DNA from: Hyphomicrobiales bacterium
GTDB taxonomy: Bacteria > Pseudomonadota > Alphaproteobacteria > Rhizobiales > Rhizobiaceae
Length of the DNA stretch: 64,000 bases
NCBI GenBank assembly: GCA_900473915.1
Contig: UCNG01000011.1
Location: 124,001-188,000, forward strand
Reading direction: 5' to 3'
Shown: piece by piece, positions 1-9,469 of the stretch
Numbering within the stretch: the stretch's first letter is position 1
Layout of the letters: the number at the start of each line of letters is the position of its first letter
The notes under the pieces: generated by a model
The model's database searches: none
What the model was told of the DNA's origin: nothing
The model's input: the letters and a program-made list of their open reading frames with translations, nothing else
Program-made: the position numbers and the translations under genes

Positions 1-1121
1 GAACTGGCTCGCTTGACGATGTGCTTTGGGCAACCGCATTCCAGATCGCGTCCATGCTCAAAGTGCGGGTCGTGATCCTCCTGCCTGAAGGAAACAGCAT
101 CGCGGTCCGGGGCGGTTATCCACCGGATGACACTTTGGATGACGCCGACATCGCCGCCGCGCACTGGACCTGGGAACATGACCTTCCCGCTGGGCGGGGC
201 GCCAATACGCTGCCGGGTGCCAAGCGGCTTTATCTGCCTCTCAAAACCGCGAGAACATCGGTGGGGGTCATCGGTCTCGACAATGACCGCATGGGACCTA
301 TTCTCACACCTGAACAGCAACGCCTCTTTGAAGCCTTGGCCGATCAGGCGGCAATTGCCATTGAACGCGTCCAACTCGTCGGCGATGTGGAGCGCGCAAA
401 ACTCGCTGCCGAAGCTGACAAGCTGCGTTCGGCCCTGCTCACATCGATCTCGCACGATTTGAAAACGCCCCTTGCAGCCATTCTGGGTGCGGCAACGACG
501 CTGCGCGATTATTCCGCGTCTTTGCCCGATGCGGATCGTTCCGAGCTGGTGGCAACAGTCGTTGACCAGTCCGAGCGCCTGAACCGTTTCATTGCCAACC
601 TCCTCGATATGACGCGGATCGAAGCGGGAGCGATGAAGCCCAATCTATCATTTCACTATGTCGGCGATCTTGTCGGAACCGCGCTTAACCGTGCCGCCAA
701 AATACTGGCCCATCATCAGGTCCATGTTGCTGTTCCCGCCAACCTGCCCATGGTTCAACTTGATGCGGTCCTATTCGAACAGGCCTTGTTCAATCTGCTC
801 GACAATGCAGCCAAATATGCGCCTGCGAACACACCTATTATGATAGCCGCACACGCGAGCCCGTCCCGTATCACGCTGGAAATCAGTGATCGGGGTCCGG
901 GTATTCCGCCTGGCGATCTGGAACGCGTGTTCGATACGTTCTATCGTGTGCGTAAAGGTGATCATGTGCAAGCAGGCACCGGTCTTGGTCTTGCAATTGC
1001 GCGGGGGTTTATAGAAGCCGTAGGGGGATCGATCAGGGCGGGCAATCGGCATGACGGCGCCGGTGCCATATTCACGATCACATTGCCCATCCTCACTGAC
1101 GAAACTGACAGAAAATCATGA
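1..1121 (+). CDS. kdpD: KdpD sensor histidine kinase, C-terminal part (5' end outside window)
   Basis: Membrane sensor kinase for potassium limitation or osmotic stress; it phosphorylates KdpE to switch on the kdpFABC pump. The frame is open to base 1, so the N-terminal universal-stress/KdpD domains and membrane helices lie upstream. What is visible is a GAF-like domain (about residues 1-125 of the fragment) and then a full kinase core: H-box HDLKTP, N-box NLLDNAAKYAP, G1 motif DRGPGIP and G2 motif GTGLGLAI. The stop codon overlaps the kdpE start in an ATGA arrangement, which means translational coupling. Identity as KdpD rests on the GAF-plus-kinase order and the kdpE neighbour. Confidence 0.93.
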   Translation, partial: TGSLDDVLWATAFQIASMLKVRVVILLPEGNSIAVRGGYPPDDTLDDADIAAAHWTWEHDLPAGRGANTLPGAKRLYLPLKTARTSVGVIGLDNDRMGPILTPEQQRLFEALADQAAIAIERVQLVGDVERAKLAAEADKLRSALLTSISHDLKTPLAAILGAATTLRDYSASLPDADRSELVATVVDQSERLNRFIANLLDMTRIEAGAMKPNLSFHYVGDLVGTALNRAAKILAHHQVHVAVPANLPMVQLDAVLFEQALFNLLDNAAKYAPANTPIMIAAHASPSRITLEISDRGPGIPPGDLERVFDTFYRVRKGDHVQAGTGLGLAIARGFIEAVGGSIRAGNRHDGAGAIFTITLPILTDETDRKS

Positions 1122-1819
1122 ACGATCCCAAATTGAAAATTCTGGTCGTGGATGATGAACCAGCTATCCGCAAACTTCTCCGGGTCGGACTGACAACAGA
1201 GGGCTATACCGTCATCGAAGCGGTAAATGGCGACGAAGCGGACAGGTATCTTGCTGCTGAAAAAGCAGACATCGTACTACTCGATCTGGGGCTTCCGGAT
1301 ACTGATGGGCACACGCTGCTGCAACGCTGGAGAGAAAATGGGATAACCTTGCCTATCCTCATCCTTTCAAGTCGTACAGACGAGGCCGGGATTGTCCGTG
1401 CGCTTGAGGAAGGGGCCGACGATTACGTCCCCAAACCATTTGGCATGAAAGAACTTGCCGCACGTTTGCGCGTTGCTCTGCGTCACCGGCTGCAACAGCA
1501 GGGTGAAAAACCACTTTTCCAAAGCGACGGCCTGACGGTTGATCTTGTGCGCCGGATTGTGAAACTCGACAATGAGGAAATCAAGCTGTCGCCCAAGGAA
1601 TACGACATATTGCGCCTGCTGGTACAGCATGCAGGAAAAGTGCTGACGCATCACTTCATTCTCAGCCAGGTTTGGGGGCCAGCCGCAGACGTACAATATC
1701 TTCGCATTTATGTTCGGCAGTTACGGCAAAAGATTGAAAAAATTCCGGATCAGCCGCATTATATCCTGACAGAAACAGGCGTCGGATACAGGCTGCGCGA
1801 AGCCGACCCAGCCCTTTGA
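1118..1819 (+). CDS. kdpE: KdpE response regulator, OmpR family
   Basis: DNA-binding partner of KdpD that activates the Kdp potassium ATPase operon. Receiver domain is at residues 1-120 with the acidic pair D12/D13, phospho-acceptor D56 in LLDLGLP, and K106 in the VPKPF motif. A winged-helix DNA-binding domain of OmpR type fills residues 130-230, ending in the typical GVGYRL. Length (233 aa) is normal. It overlaps the kdpD stop by 4 bp, so both are made from one mRNA. Confidence 0.95.
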   Translation: MNDPKLKILVVDDEPAIRKLLRVGLTTEGYTVIEAVNGDEADRYLAAEKADIVLLDLGLPDTDGHTLLQRWRENGITLPILILSSRTDEAGIVRALEEGADDYVPKPFGMKELAARLRVALRHRLQQQGEKPLFQSDGLTVDLVRRIVKLDNEEIKLSPKEYDILRLLVQHAGKVLTHHFILSQVWGPAADVQYLRIYVRQLRQKIEKIPDQPHYILTETGVGYRLREADPAL

Positions 1820-1886
1820 GAGACAGCCGGAACCAAGGCCTTTTCCAAGCGTTGTTTATCCAACAACAAAGGTGACGGAGACAATC

Positions 1887-2291
1887 GTGGTCGAGCTGGT
1901 CAACAATATCGAGAATCTCGAATTCATCATCGCCAAAGCCCGGGAGTATGATGTCCAGGTTCCTGCAGTGGATGAAGAAACCGGCTCCAATGCCAGTGAC
2001 GACAATGAAATCGACATTCTCGACGCCTCACTGGCAAACCCTACCCGCAAGGAACTCTTTGCCGCAATTCGATCCCTCAACATTGACGAGCGGCAGGAGC
2101 TATTGGCACTCATGTGGGTGGGACGTGGTGATTTCAGCGCCGACGAGTGGGACGAAGCTCTTTCAACTGCGGCCGACCGGGACAATGGCCGGGAGGCTAA
2201 ATATCTTATCGGCACGCCACTTCTGGGAGATTACCTGGAGGAAGGACTGGCGGCTTTGGGCATTGAAATCGAAGCTTACGATAATGAATAA
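1887..2291 (+). CDS. DUF3775 domain protein
   Basis: Small acidic cytoplasmic protein (134 aa from this start) of the DUF3775 family, which is common in Rhizobiales and has no established function that I know of. I chose the GTG at 1887 because a GGAG sits 6 nt before it; a second GTG at 1872 is in frame but has only a weak upstream site. The C-terminal half (from ELFAAIRSL through LMWVGRGDF and YLIGTPLLGDYLEEGL) is the conserved family core. It is 67 bp downstream of kdpE on the same strand and may be co-transcribed, but there is no functional link visible. Confidence 0.75.
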   Translation: MVELVNNIENLEFIIAKAREYDVQVPAVDEETGSNASDDNEIDILDASLANPTRKELFAAIRSLNIDERQELLALMWVGRGDFSADEWDEALSTAADRDNGREAKYLIGTPLLGDYLEEGLAALGIEIEAYDNE

Positions 2292-2413
2292 GAAAAATTG
2301 ATACATCCATGTACCGTTCTGTTTTGACGCTGCCATGTCCGAGCATTAGTGTTGCGAACAACTTGGGTTGGCTTCCCTGACCCGGAAAATCAAGCGTGAT
2401 GGAGGACGGCACG

Positions 2414-3859
2414 ATGCTTCAGAAGAACCTCACCCAAAAAACGGATTTCTATATCGACGGGGCATGGCGTGCGCCCATAGAAGCCAAATCCATTGAGGTC
2501 ATCAATCCTGCCAATGAAAAGCCATACGCCGTTATCTCGGCCGGCTCTGCGAAAGACATAGATCTGGCGGTCGCTGCAGCCCGCAAGGCTTTCCCCTCCT
2601 GGAGCGAAACACCGGCAGCCGAGCGTATCGGGTATATACGGCGTCTCGTCGAAATCTACGAAGCCCGTCTGGATGAAATGGCCAAGACCATTTCACTCGA
2701 AATGGGTGCGCCAATTACGCTCGCTCGGGAATCGCAGGCGGCAGCTGGCCTTTCGCATACCAAGGCTTTCATTGCCGCTTTCGAGAATTTCGAATTTGAG
2801 GAAATCCTTTCCCCCAAATATCCGAACCAGACCGTGGTTCACGAACCAATCGGTGTGTGCGGCCTTATAACACCGTGGAACTGGCCGATGAACCAGATCG
2901 CACTGAAAGTTGTTCCCGCATTGGCGGTCGGCTGCACGGTCGTGTTGAAGCCTTCCGAAATTGCGCCTATGTCGGCCATGCTCTTTGCCGAGTTTGTCGA
3001 TCAGGCGGGTTTTCCGAAAGGCGTATTTAATCTCGTTAACGGTGAAGGCCCTGTTGTTGGCGAAGCACTATCGCAGCATCCAGACGTCGACATGATGTCT
3101 TTCACCGGTTCGACACGAGCTGGAACGGCCGTTTCAAGAGCTGCCGCAGCCACCGTCAAGCGGGTGTCGCTCGAGCTTGGCGGTAAATCGCCAAACATCG
3201 TTTTTGCCGATGCCGACCTCGAAAAAACCATTGCGCGCAGTCTTGCTCATTGTTTCGAAAATACCGGGCAATCCTGTAATGCGCCGACGCGCATGCTTGT
3301 AGAGCGCACGGTGTATGACAAGGCGGTAGAGCTAGCCAAGAAGGTGGCCGAAGGCACGAAGGTCGGTGATCCCGCAGAAGAAGGCGATCATATCGGCCCG
3401 CTTTCTTCTTCGATCCAGTTCGAGAAAGTTCAAAAACTGATTCAGAAAGGCATTGAAGAAGGGGCGCGTCTTGTGGCGGGCGGAACCGGCCGTCCCGATG
3501 GTTTCTCCGAGGGCGATTTCGTCAAGCCGACGGTCTTTGCCGATGTTAACAATAATATGACGATTGCTCGTGAGGAAATCTTCGGTCCCGTGCTTGCCAT
3601 AATCCCTTTCGATACGGAAGAAGAGGCGATCACCATTGCCAACGATACGCCTTACGGACTTGCCGCCTATATTCAAACTGGCAGCCCGGAACGCGCAAAG
3701 CGTGTGGCTCGTAAACTGCGTGCTGGCATGATTCAGATCAACGGAACGTCCCGCGCGCCTGGCAGCCCGTTCGGAGGCTACAAGCAATCGGGTAATGGTC
3801 GCGAAGGTGGAAAATGGGGCCTCGAAGACTTTATGGAAGTGAAGCTAATTAGCGGCTGA
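2414..3859 (+). CDS. NAD(P)-dependent aldehyde dehydrogenase
   Basis: Oxidises an aldehyde to the carboxylic acid with NAD(P)+; substrate not determinable from sequence. The 481-residue protein is full length for the family. It has the Rossmann-type N-terminal region with TPWNWPMNQ, the general base Glu254 in LELGGKSPN and the catalytic Cys288 in GQSCNAPTR, plus the late EEIFGPVL motif. The ATG at 2414 is preferred because GGAGG lies 8 nt upstream; earlier in-frame starts at 2396/2399 overlap that site. It stands alone between DUF3775 and a convergent transporter operon, ending at a strong hairpin. Confidence 0.9.
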   Translation: MLQKNLTQKTDFYIDGAWRAPIEAKSIEVINPANEKPYAVISAGSAKDIDLAVAAARKAFPSWSETPAAERIGYIRRLVEIYEARLDEMAKTISLEMGAPITLARESQAAAGLSHTKAFIAAFENFEFEEILSPKYPNQTVVHEPIGVCGLITPWNWPMNQIALKVVPALAVGCTVVLKPSEIAPMSAMLFAEFVDQAGFPKGVFNLVNGEGPVVGEALSQHPDVDMMSFTGSTRAGTAVSRAAAATVKRVSLELGGKSPNIVFADADLEKTIARSLAHCFENTGQSCNAPTRMLVERTVYDKAVELAKKVAEGTKVGDPAEEGDHIGPLSSSIQFEKVQKLIQKGIEEGARLVAGGTGRPDGFSEGDFVKPTVFADVNNNMTIAREEIFGPVLAIIPFDTEEEAITIANDTPYGLAAYIQTGSPERAKRVARKLRAGMIQINGTSRAPGSPFGGYKQSGNGREGGKWGLEDFMEVKLISG

Positions 3860-3868
3860 TCCACATTC

Positions 3869-3905
3869 ATTCATCAAAGCGCTGCCTGACGGCGCTTTGA
3901 TGAAT
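3869..3905. terminator. Bidirectional hairpin between aldehyde dehydrogenase and dppF-like gene
   Basis: Perfect 14-bp inverted repeat (3869-3882 with 3892-3905) around a 9-nt loop, placed exactly between two convergent genes. It can serve both strands; no long T run follows. Confidence 0.75.
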
Positions 3906-3918
3906 CTTCCACTTCAGG

Positions 3919-4905
3919 TCAGGCTTTCTCAATAACACGAATACGCTGGTCGCCGCCGATATCAACAAACTGCGTTGGCGGCGGCACCTCATGTACGTTA
4001 TGCGTACCGAAACTTTCTGGATAAAACGCAAAACCTTCCGGTGCTTGAGGCGGGCTTGTATCGTCAATCAGACGGCCGCCAGTCAATTCCGTCATCGGAT
4101 CGGGAATGGCAGAAATCAGTCGCCGCGTATAAGGATGGGTTGGATTTGAAAATATGCGATCCCACGGTCCACTCTCAACAATCTGGCCAAAATACATGAC
4201 AGCGACCCGATCGCTCATATGCTCCACGACACTCAGATCATGGCTGATCATGATGTAGGAAAGCCCAAGTCGTTCTTTCAGCTCCAGAAGCAGATTGATG
4301 ATCTGCGCCCGGATCGAGACATCAAGCGCGGAAACGGGCTCATCGAGCACAATGACCTTCGGGTTCAGCAGCAAGGCACGGGCAATCCCGATACGTTGAC
4401 GCTGTCCACCGGAGAATTCATGCGGAAAACGTTTCGCCTGCTCAGGCTTCAAACCGACGAGACGCAGAATTTCCTCGACGCGGCCATCAACTTCACTGCG
4501 CGAGTTCACACCATGCAACCGCAATGGTGCAGCAAGTGATGTATAGACCGTCTGGCGTGGGTTGAGTGATGCAAACGGGTCTTGAAAGACCATCTGCGCC
4601 ATCTTTGCCCGTTCCAGCCGCGAGGGTTCGCTCTTGCCAGTAATCGGACGTCCTTCGAAATAAATCTGTCCGCTGGTCGGTTTCTGCAAGCCCACTATAG
4701 AGAGAGCGAGCGTGGATTTGCCACAACCGGATTCGCCCACAATCGACAGGCACTCGCCTTTATTGAGTGTCAGACTGAGATTATTGACCGCGCGCAGCAA
4801 TTGCTTGGAGCGACTGAAAATGCCGCCGCTTACTGGGAAGTAAACGCAGACGTCATCGATGTGGACCAAGGGCTCTGCCAATTTGGTTGAATGCATATCA
4901 TTCAT
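3919..4905 (-). CDS. Dipeptide/oligopeptide ABC transporter ATP-binding protein (DppF type)
   Basis: One of two ATPases that power peptide import at the inner membrane. It has Walker [10 protein letters not shown], the ABC signature FSGGQRQR, Walker B VIVLDEP and the H-loop SHDLSVV. The C-terminal oligopeptide-transporter extension follows the ATPase fold (HPYTRRLISAIPDP). 328 aa, the usual size. The start overlaps the end of the upstream dppD-like gene by 8 bp, so it is the last gene of a coupled operon that begins with an amidohydrolase at 11101. Substrate is inferred only from the family. Confidence 0.92.
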   Translation of the reverse strand: MNDMHSTKLAEPLVHIDDVCVYFPVSGGIFSRSKQLLRAVNNLSLTLNKGECLSIVGESGCGKSTLALSIVGLQKPTSGQIYFEGRPITGKSEPSRLERAKMAQMVFQDPFASLNPRQTVYTSLAAPLRLHGVNSRSEVDGRVEEILRLVGLKPEQAKRFPHEFSGGQRQRIGIARALLLNPKVIVLDEPVSALDVSIRAQIINLLLELKERLGLSYIMISHDLSVVEHMSDRVAVMYFGQIVESGPWDRIFSNPTHPYTRRLISAIPDPMTELTGGRLIDDTSPPQAPEGFAFYPESFGTHNVHEVPPPTQFVDIGGDQRIRVIEKA

Positions 4906-5878
4906 GATGGAAACACCTCACCACGCCGGCATCCTCCAGCGGTGTCCAACCGGGCTTTTGCGCGCGGCAAATATCGGTTGCGCGCGCGCAACGCGGCTCA
5001 AACCTGCAGCCCTTTGGAAAAGCGGAAATGGATGGCACGACGCCTTCGATCTCCTGAAGCCGCAACTGGCCTTCTTTCTGGCGAGAACCAAGTTGTGGGA
5101 GCGAAGCCAGAAGCCCATGCGCATAAGGGTGCGCCGGATGATGAAAGAGGCCCGCCGTGATACGTTCTTCGACTAAATGCCCAGCATACATCACACCCAC
5201 GCGACGGCACATTTTTGCGATGACCCCAAGATCGTGGCTGATCATGAGAACAGATGTCCCGCGCGCCGAGCAAAGTTCCTGCATCAGTCGCAGGATTTCC
5301 GCCTGAACCGTCACATCAAGCGCCGTCGTAGGCTCATCGGCAATCAGCAGATCCGGGTTGCATGCAAGCGCGATAGCGATCATGACGCGCTGGCGCATGC
5401 CGCCAGACATCTGATGCGGAAAATTCTTTACGCGTTGCTCTGGCGCGGGAACCTGGACATTGGCTAGAGCTTCGACCGCCTTACGCTCCGCCTCATGCCA
5501 GGTCGCGCCCTGATGCAGCACGAACATTTCCGCAATCTGCCGCCCCACAGGCGACAGCGGATTGAGGGCTGTCATCGGCTCCTGAAAGATCATGGCGATA
5601 CGATTGCCACGCAACTTTTGCATTTCACGCGACGACATGGATCGCAGATCCTGACCTTTGAAGCGTATAGCCCCGCCCGTTATCGACAGTGGCTTGCGCA
5701 GCAACCCTATCATCGACAGTGCGGTGATGCTCTTTCCGCAACCGGACTCTCCAACCAGTCCGAATGTCTCGCCAGCATCGATGGTGAACGATACGTCTTC
5801 GACCACATTGTGTTTGCTCGAACCGGACACAATGTCGATCCGCAGGTTCTCGACCTCAAGAAGTGTTTGCTCGCTCAT
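4898..5878 (-). CDS. Dipeptide/oligopeptide ABC transporter ATP-binding protein (DppD type)
   Basis: Partner ATPase of the adjacent DppF-like protein. Walker A GESGCGKS, signature MSGGMRQR, Walker [13 protein letters not shown] and the H-loop are intact. The oligopeptide-transporter C-terminal domain carries the cysteine-containing stretch (CRFEPRC, then CRAQKPG and the VRCF end) found in DppD/OppD proteins, where it binds an iron-sulfur cluster in some members. 326 aa. The start overlaps the permease stop (ATGA), fixing it in the operon. Confidence 0.92.
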   Translation of the reverse strand: MSEQTLLEVENLRIDIVSGSSKHNVVEDVSFTIDAGETFGLVGESGCGKSITALSMIGLLRKPLSITGGAIRFKGQDLRSMSSREMQKLRGNRIAMIFQEPMTALNPLSPVGRQIAEMFVLHQGATWHEAERKAVEALANVQVPAPEQRVKNFPHQMSGGMRQRVMIAIALACNPDLLIADEPTTALDVTVQAEILRLMQELCSARGTSVLMISHDLGVIAKMCRRVGVMYAGHLVEERITAGLFHHPAHPYAHGLLASLPQLGSRQKEGQLRLQEIEGVVPSISAFPKGCRFEPRCARATDICRAQKPGWTPLEDAGVVRCFHHE

Positions 5879-6696
5879 ACCTTGCGCGTCCTCATATGCG
5901 GATCGAGCCAGTCGCGAAGACCGTCACCGAACAAATTGAGTCCAAGCACCGTGAAAAAGATAGCAAGGCCGGGGAAGACCGCAGCCCAGGGCGCGTTCAC
6001 GATCAACTCACGCGCATCCGTAAGCATATTGCCCCAACTTGGGTCTGGCGGACTGATGCCAAGGCCAAGATAGGAAAGTGCGGCTTCAGCAAGGATAGCA
6101 TCGCCCATTCCCAATGTGCCGATAACGAGGATCGGTCCGATCATGTTCGGCACAATTTGCGTGATCATGATGCGGACATCGCTATAGCCAAGCATCTTGG
6201 CGGCCTGAATATAGCCCTGTTTCTTGAGTGAGAGCGTGGAACTGCGCGCAATGCGACAAGTCCACGACCAGTTCGTGAGACCAAGTGCGAGTAAAAGGCT
6301 CGGCAAACCGGGGCCGAGAACGGCCATGATCGCCAAAGCGAAGATCAGCGACGGTATTGCCAGCATCAGATTGGTCAGGCCATTGACGAAGTCATCCCAC
6401 CAGCCGCCGAAATAACCGGCGGAAATGCCAAAACAGAGGCCAATAACCGTGTTGATGCACTGCGAGACGACGCCAACAGTCAAAGACACTTGCGCACCAT
6501 AGAGAATGCGCGAATAGACATCGCGACCTTGTGCATCCGTTCCGAACCAGAACTGTGCGTCGGGCGGCAATTCGGCATTCATCAGATCGGCATCGAGGAC
6601 CGGGTTATAGTGGGCAAGCAGCGGCGCAAAGACGGCCGCCGCCACGATGACGATACACACGAACCCACCGAATACGAGATTGAAACGCAGCTTCAT
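5875..6696 (-). CDS. Peptide ABC transporter permease (DppC type)
   Basis: Inner-membrane channel subunit. The 273-aa protein has an N-terminal helix, a periplasmic segment with the DppC hallmark FGTDAQGRDVYSRIL, then five further membrane segments and the cytoplasmic EAA-like loop (EAALSYLGLGI). It ends 4 bp inside the next ATPase gene and starts 4 bp after the DppB-like permease, so it is part of one message. Confidence 0.92.
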   Translation of the reverse strand: MKLRFNLVFGGFVCIVIVAAAVFAPLLAHYNPVLDADLMNAELPPDAQFWFGTDAQGRDVYSRILYGAQVSLTVGVVSQCINTVIGLCFGISAGYFGGWWDDFVNGLTNLMLAIPSLIFALAIMAVLGPGLPSLLLALGLTNWSWTCRIARSSTLSLKKQGYIQAAKMLGYSDVRIMITQIVPNMIGPILVIGTLGMGDAILAEAALSYLGLGISPPDPSWGNMLTDARELIVNAPWAAVFPGLAIFFTVLGLNLFGDGLRDWLDPHMRTRKV

Positions 6697-6700
6697 GGGC

Positions 6701-7636
6701 TTACTCGTGGCTTATGCGCGGATCGATAACCGCGTAGAGAATGTCAACGATCGTATTGATCACCAGAAACCACAAAACGATCACGAGAATTGCCCCCTGC
6801 ACGACGGGAATATCGCGCAAAGAAACGCTATCGATAAGCAAAGACCCAAGGCCCGGCCAGGAGAACAGCTTCTCCACCACCACGGCCTGCCCCATCATCG
6901 ATCCGAATTGCAAACCGATTGTCGTAATGATCAGCACCAGCGCATTGCGCATGACGTGCCACTTCACCAGCTTGAAACTGTTCATACCTTTCGAACGGGC
7001 AGTACGGATGAAATCAGCACCCATCACTTCAAGCACCGCTGCACGCGTCGTCCTAGCCAGCAAAGCCAGAGGTGCAACCCCCAGCGTCAATGCGGGTAGA
7101 ATGATGTTTCTGATGCCGCCGTCGCCATAGCCAAAGCTTGGCAACCATCCAAGCGTCAGTGCAAAGAGATACATAGCCAGCAAGCCAAGCCAGAACTGCG
7201 GCAATGAGAGGCCAGAAACCGCTCCTATCATGGTTACGCTGTCAAGCACGCTTCCCGGCTTGAGCGCGGCGAGAAACCCAAGCGGCACACCGATCAGGAT
7301 CGCAAATCCCATGGCCGCAAAAGCGAGCTTCAGCGTGGGCCACATGCGCTCCTGAATAAGCGAGACAACCGGCTGCCTTGACCGATAGGACGTGCCGAGA
7401 TCAAACTGCGCCAGCTGAACCAGGTAATTGCCGAAACGGACATGAACAGGCTTGTCGAGGCCGAACTCCTGGGTGATCTTTTCGACCATCTTCGGGTCGT
7501 TCATCCCCTTGCCATTGGCAATAAGGCCGGAGGCGATACTGCCGGGAACAACACTGAAAATGACGAAGATCAGCAGAGACACCGCGACAACCGTCGGTAT
7601 CATCTGCAGGACGCGCCGAAGAATAAAATAGAGCAC
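6701..7636 (-). CDS. Peptide ABC transporter permease (DppB type)
   Basis: Second channel subunit, 311 aa. It begins with the typical LRRVLQMIPTVVAVSLLIF helix, continues through a periplasmic loop and the conserved transport domain with ARTTRAAVLEV and GQAVVVEKLFSWPGLG, and ends with VDPRI. A purine-rich site (AGGAGGAC) lies just before the ATG. It is separated from the binding protein gene by 93 bp that contain a hairpin (7688-7711). Confidence 0.92.
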   Translation of the reverse strand: MLYFILRRVLQMIPTVVAVSLLIFVIFSVVPGSIASGLIANGKGMNDPKMVEKITQEFGLDKPVHVRFGNYLVQLAQFDLGTSYRSRQPVVSLIQERMWPTLKLAFAAMGFAILIGVPLGFLAALKPGSVLDSVTMIGAVSGLSLPQFWLGLLAMYLFALTLGWLPSFGYGDGGIRNIILPALTLGVAPLALLARTTRAAVLEVMGADFIRTARSKGMNSFKLVKWHVMRNALVLIITTIGLQFGSMMGQAVVVEKLFSWPGLGSLLIDSVSLRDIPVVQGAILVIVLWFLVINTIVDILYAVIDPRISHE

Positions 7637-7687
7637 ATGGTCCTCCTTTTGGATCAGCGCAAAGACGCCCGAGCAAAGGGGATGAGA

Positions 7688-7711
7688 GGCCCGCCCGAAA
7701 TCGAGCGGGCC
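7688..7711 (-). terminator. Hairpin between binding protein and permease genes (attenuator-like)
   Basis: Inverted repeat GGCCCGC/GCGGGCC with a further CG/CG pair, 19-42 bp downstream of the binding protein stop and inside the operon. No T tract follows, so it more likely protects the upstream binding-protein message or gives partial termination than ends the operon. Confidence 0.5.
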
Positions 7712-7729
7712 GATCCAGATCAGCCGAAG

Positions 7730-9325
7730 TTAGCGACCAGACGGAACCGTGTCGTCAACCCAAAGCTTTTCGTAGGACTGAATTGCGAGTTCCGCCGAAT
7801 TTGGTTGCAAACCATGCAACCATGGCTGATGCGCCATAACAGCCTTGTTGTAATTGAAGAACCACACCGGCGCTTCTTCCTGCAACAGGTTGTTGGCCTT
7901 CTTCAGAAGCTCGTTCTTTTCCTCTTCGGTTTTGGCCAGTTTTGCTGCATCGACAATCTTGTCGAACTCGGCATTGGAGAACTTCTGATAGTTACATGCA
8001 GATTGTGGTGTCGTGGAATAGAAACACTGCATGGCCGTCAGCGCATCCGGGCCACTTTCAAGTGACCACATATAAGCCTGGAAATTACCAGCAGGAACCA
8101 CATCGGCCAGCACCGACGCTTCGACCGGCTTTGCCTTCACCTTGATGCCGACTTTGGCGAGCATCGGAATGATCGCCTGGACGATGGTCAAACCCCAGCT
8201 TTCGTTCTGCGTCGCGGTCAACTCAAACTCGAAGCCGTCAGGATATCCGGCTTCAGCAAGCAAAGCCTTCGCTTTTTCAGGATCATATGGATAAGGTTTT
8301 GCATCCTTGTCAAAGGCGGGCGACGAGTTTGGAAGCCAGCCGACCGCGCGATAAGCCTTGTCCTTGACGAGGCGCTTGATGATGAGATCACTATCAATGG
8401 CGTAGTTGATTGCCTGACGGACACGCTTGTCCTGGAACGGTTTGAAATCCGGATTGAAGCCGACGGCCCGTGTATAAACTTCAGCCACCTCAACCATGTT
8501 CTTGGCAATTTCGGGATCAGCAAGGTAGGCCGTGTATTGCGCCGGCCCAAGCACAGCCACGTCGATTTCCTTGTTGCGGAACGCAACGTCGCGCGCCGCA
8601 GCGTCACCCATGATCAATATATTGACCTTGTCGGCGTAGGGTTTACCTTTTTCATAGTATTTATCCCACTTCTCGACCGTCAGGCGGGAGCCGGGAACAT
8701 ATTCGGCAAATTTGTAGGGTCCAAGACCAATAGGGTGACGCTGGAACTCCTCGCTATCCCCCTCGCCTGCCGGATAGATGGCAGTATTGTTGCGCATGAA
8801 CTGGAAGCCTGGGTCAATCGGCTGCTTCAGCGTGATTTCGAGGGTATGGTCGTCAATCTTTTTCAGGCCGGAAATTTCCTTGGCCTTGCCCTGCGTGTAT
8901 TCCTCGGCACCTTTGATTTCTGCAATATAACGTGCCGGCGGAAATGCCTTCTTGGGGTCCATTATCCGGGTGTAGCTCCAGATAATGTCATCGGCAGTCA
9001 GTGGCTTTCCGTTGTGAAAAAATGCATCAGGACGAAGTTTGTAGGTATAAACGAGCCTGTCGTCAGACACCGTGACGTCGGTGGCAAGACCGAGTACCGG
9101 CTTGTTCAGATCAGCGTCCCAATCATAGAGCGTACGGTGGATAGCCTTCGCGTAAAACTCATCCTGCGTGGCAGGCGACGCCTGAATATCAAGTGTTGAG
9201 AAGCTGTCGCCATAAGGTGCTACGAAATTGATGACACCTCCCGGACGCGGCTCGTCGGCAGCATATGCAGCCGTTCCGGCCAACAGAACCGCGGACAGCG
9301 CGGCCAGCAAAGCGAATTTTCTCAT
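7730..9325 (-). CDS. Peptide ABC transporter periplasmic substrate-binding protein
   Basis: Captures peptides (or a related ligand) in the periplasm for the Dpp-type permeases. A Sec signal peptide (MRKFALLAALSAVLLAGTAAYA) is followed by the SBP family 5 fold over about 510 residues, including YDWDADLNKPVLGLA and the late EEAPVWFFNY. I place the start at 9325, not at the ATG at 9340: an AGGGGA ribosome site lies between the two and the shorter form has a clean signal sequence. Two features hint at a special ligand: it sits behind an amidohydrolase gene, and it has no regulator next to it. Confidence 0.92.
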   Translation of the reverse strand: MRKFALLAALSAVLLAGTAAYAADEPRPGGVINFVAPYGDSFSTLDIQASPATQDEFYAKAIHRTLYDWDADLNKPVLGLATDVTVSDDRLVYTYKLRPDAFFHNGKPLTADDIIWSYTRIMDPKKAFPPARYIAEIKGAEEYTQGKAKEISGLKKIDDHTLEITLKQPIDPGFQFMRNNTAIYPAGEGDSEEFQRHPIGLGPYKFAEYVPGSRLTVEKWDKYYEKGKPYADKVNILIMGDAAARDVAFRNKEIDVAVLGPAQYTAYLADPEIAKNMVEVAEVYTRAVGFNPDFKPFQDKRVRQAINYAIDSDLIIKRLVKDKAYRAVGWLPNSSPAFDKDAKPYPYDPEKAKALLAEAGYPDGFEFELTATQNESWGLTIVQAIIPMLAKVGIKVKAKPVEASVLADVVPAGNFQAYMWSLESGPDALTAMQCFYSTTPQSACNYQKFSNAEFDKIVDAAKLAKTEEEKNELLKKANNLLQEEAPVWFFNYNKAVMAHQPWLHGLQPNSAELAIQSYEKLWVDDTVPSGR

Positions 9326-9374
9326 ATTTTTCCCCTTCATAAATATTGTTCTTGCGATCCAGATGAACCGTTTA

Positions 9375-9408
9375 TTCGGTCAGCTTGGTCGAAACCAAGT
9401 TGACCGAA
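9375..9408 (-). terminator. 14-bp hairpin between amidohydrolase and binding protein genes
   Basis: Arms 9375-9388 and 9395-9408 pair over 14 bp (one G-U) around TCGAAA. It lies 61 bp after the amidohydrolase stop and 50 bp before the binding-protein start on the same strand, so it may partially separate their expression or stabilise the upstream mRNA. Confidence 0.5.
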
Positions 9409-9469
9409 TTTGCTCCGAAGCGTTTACGCTTCGATTCTTTTTGTTGCTTCCAGATATGGAGGCATGTCT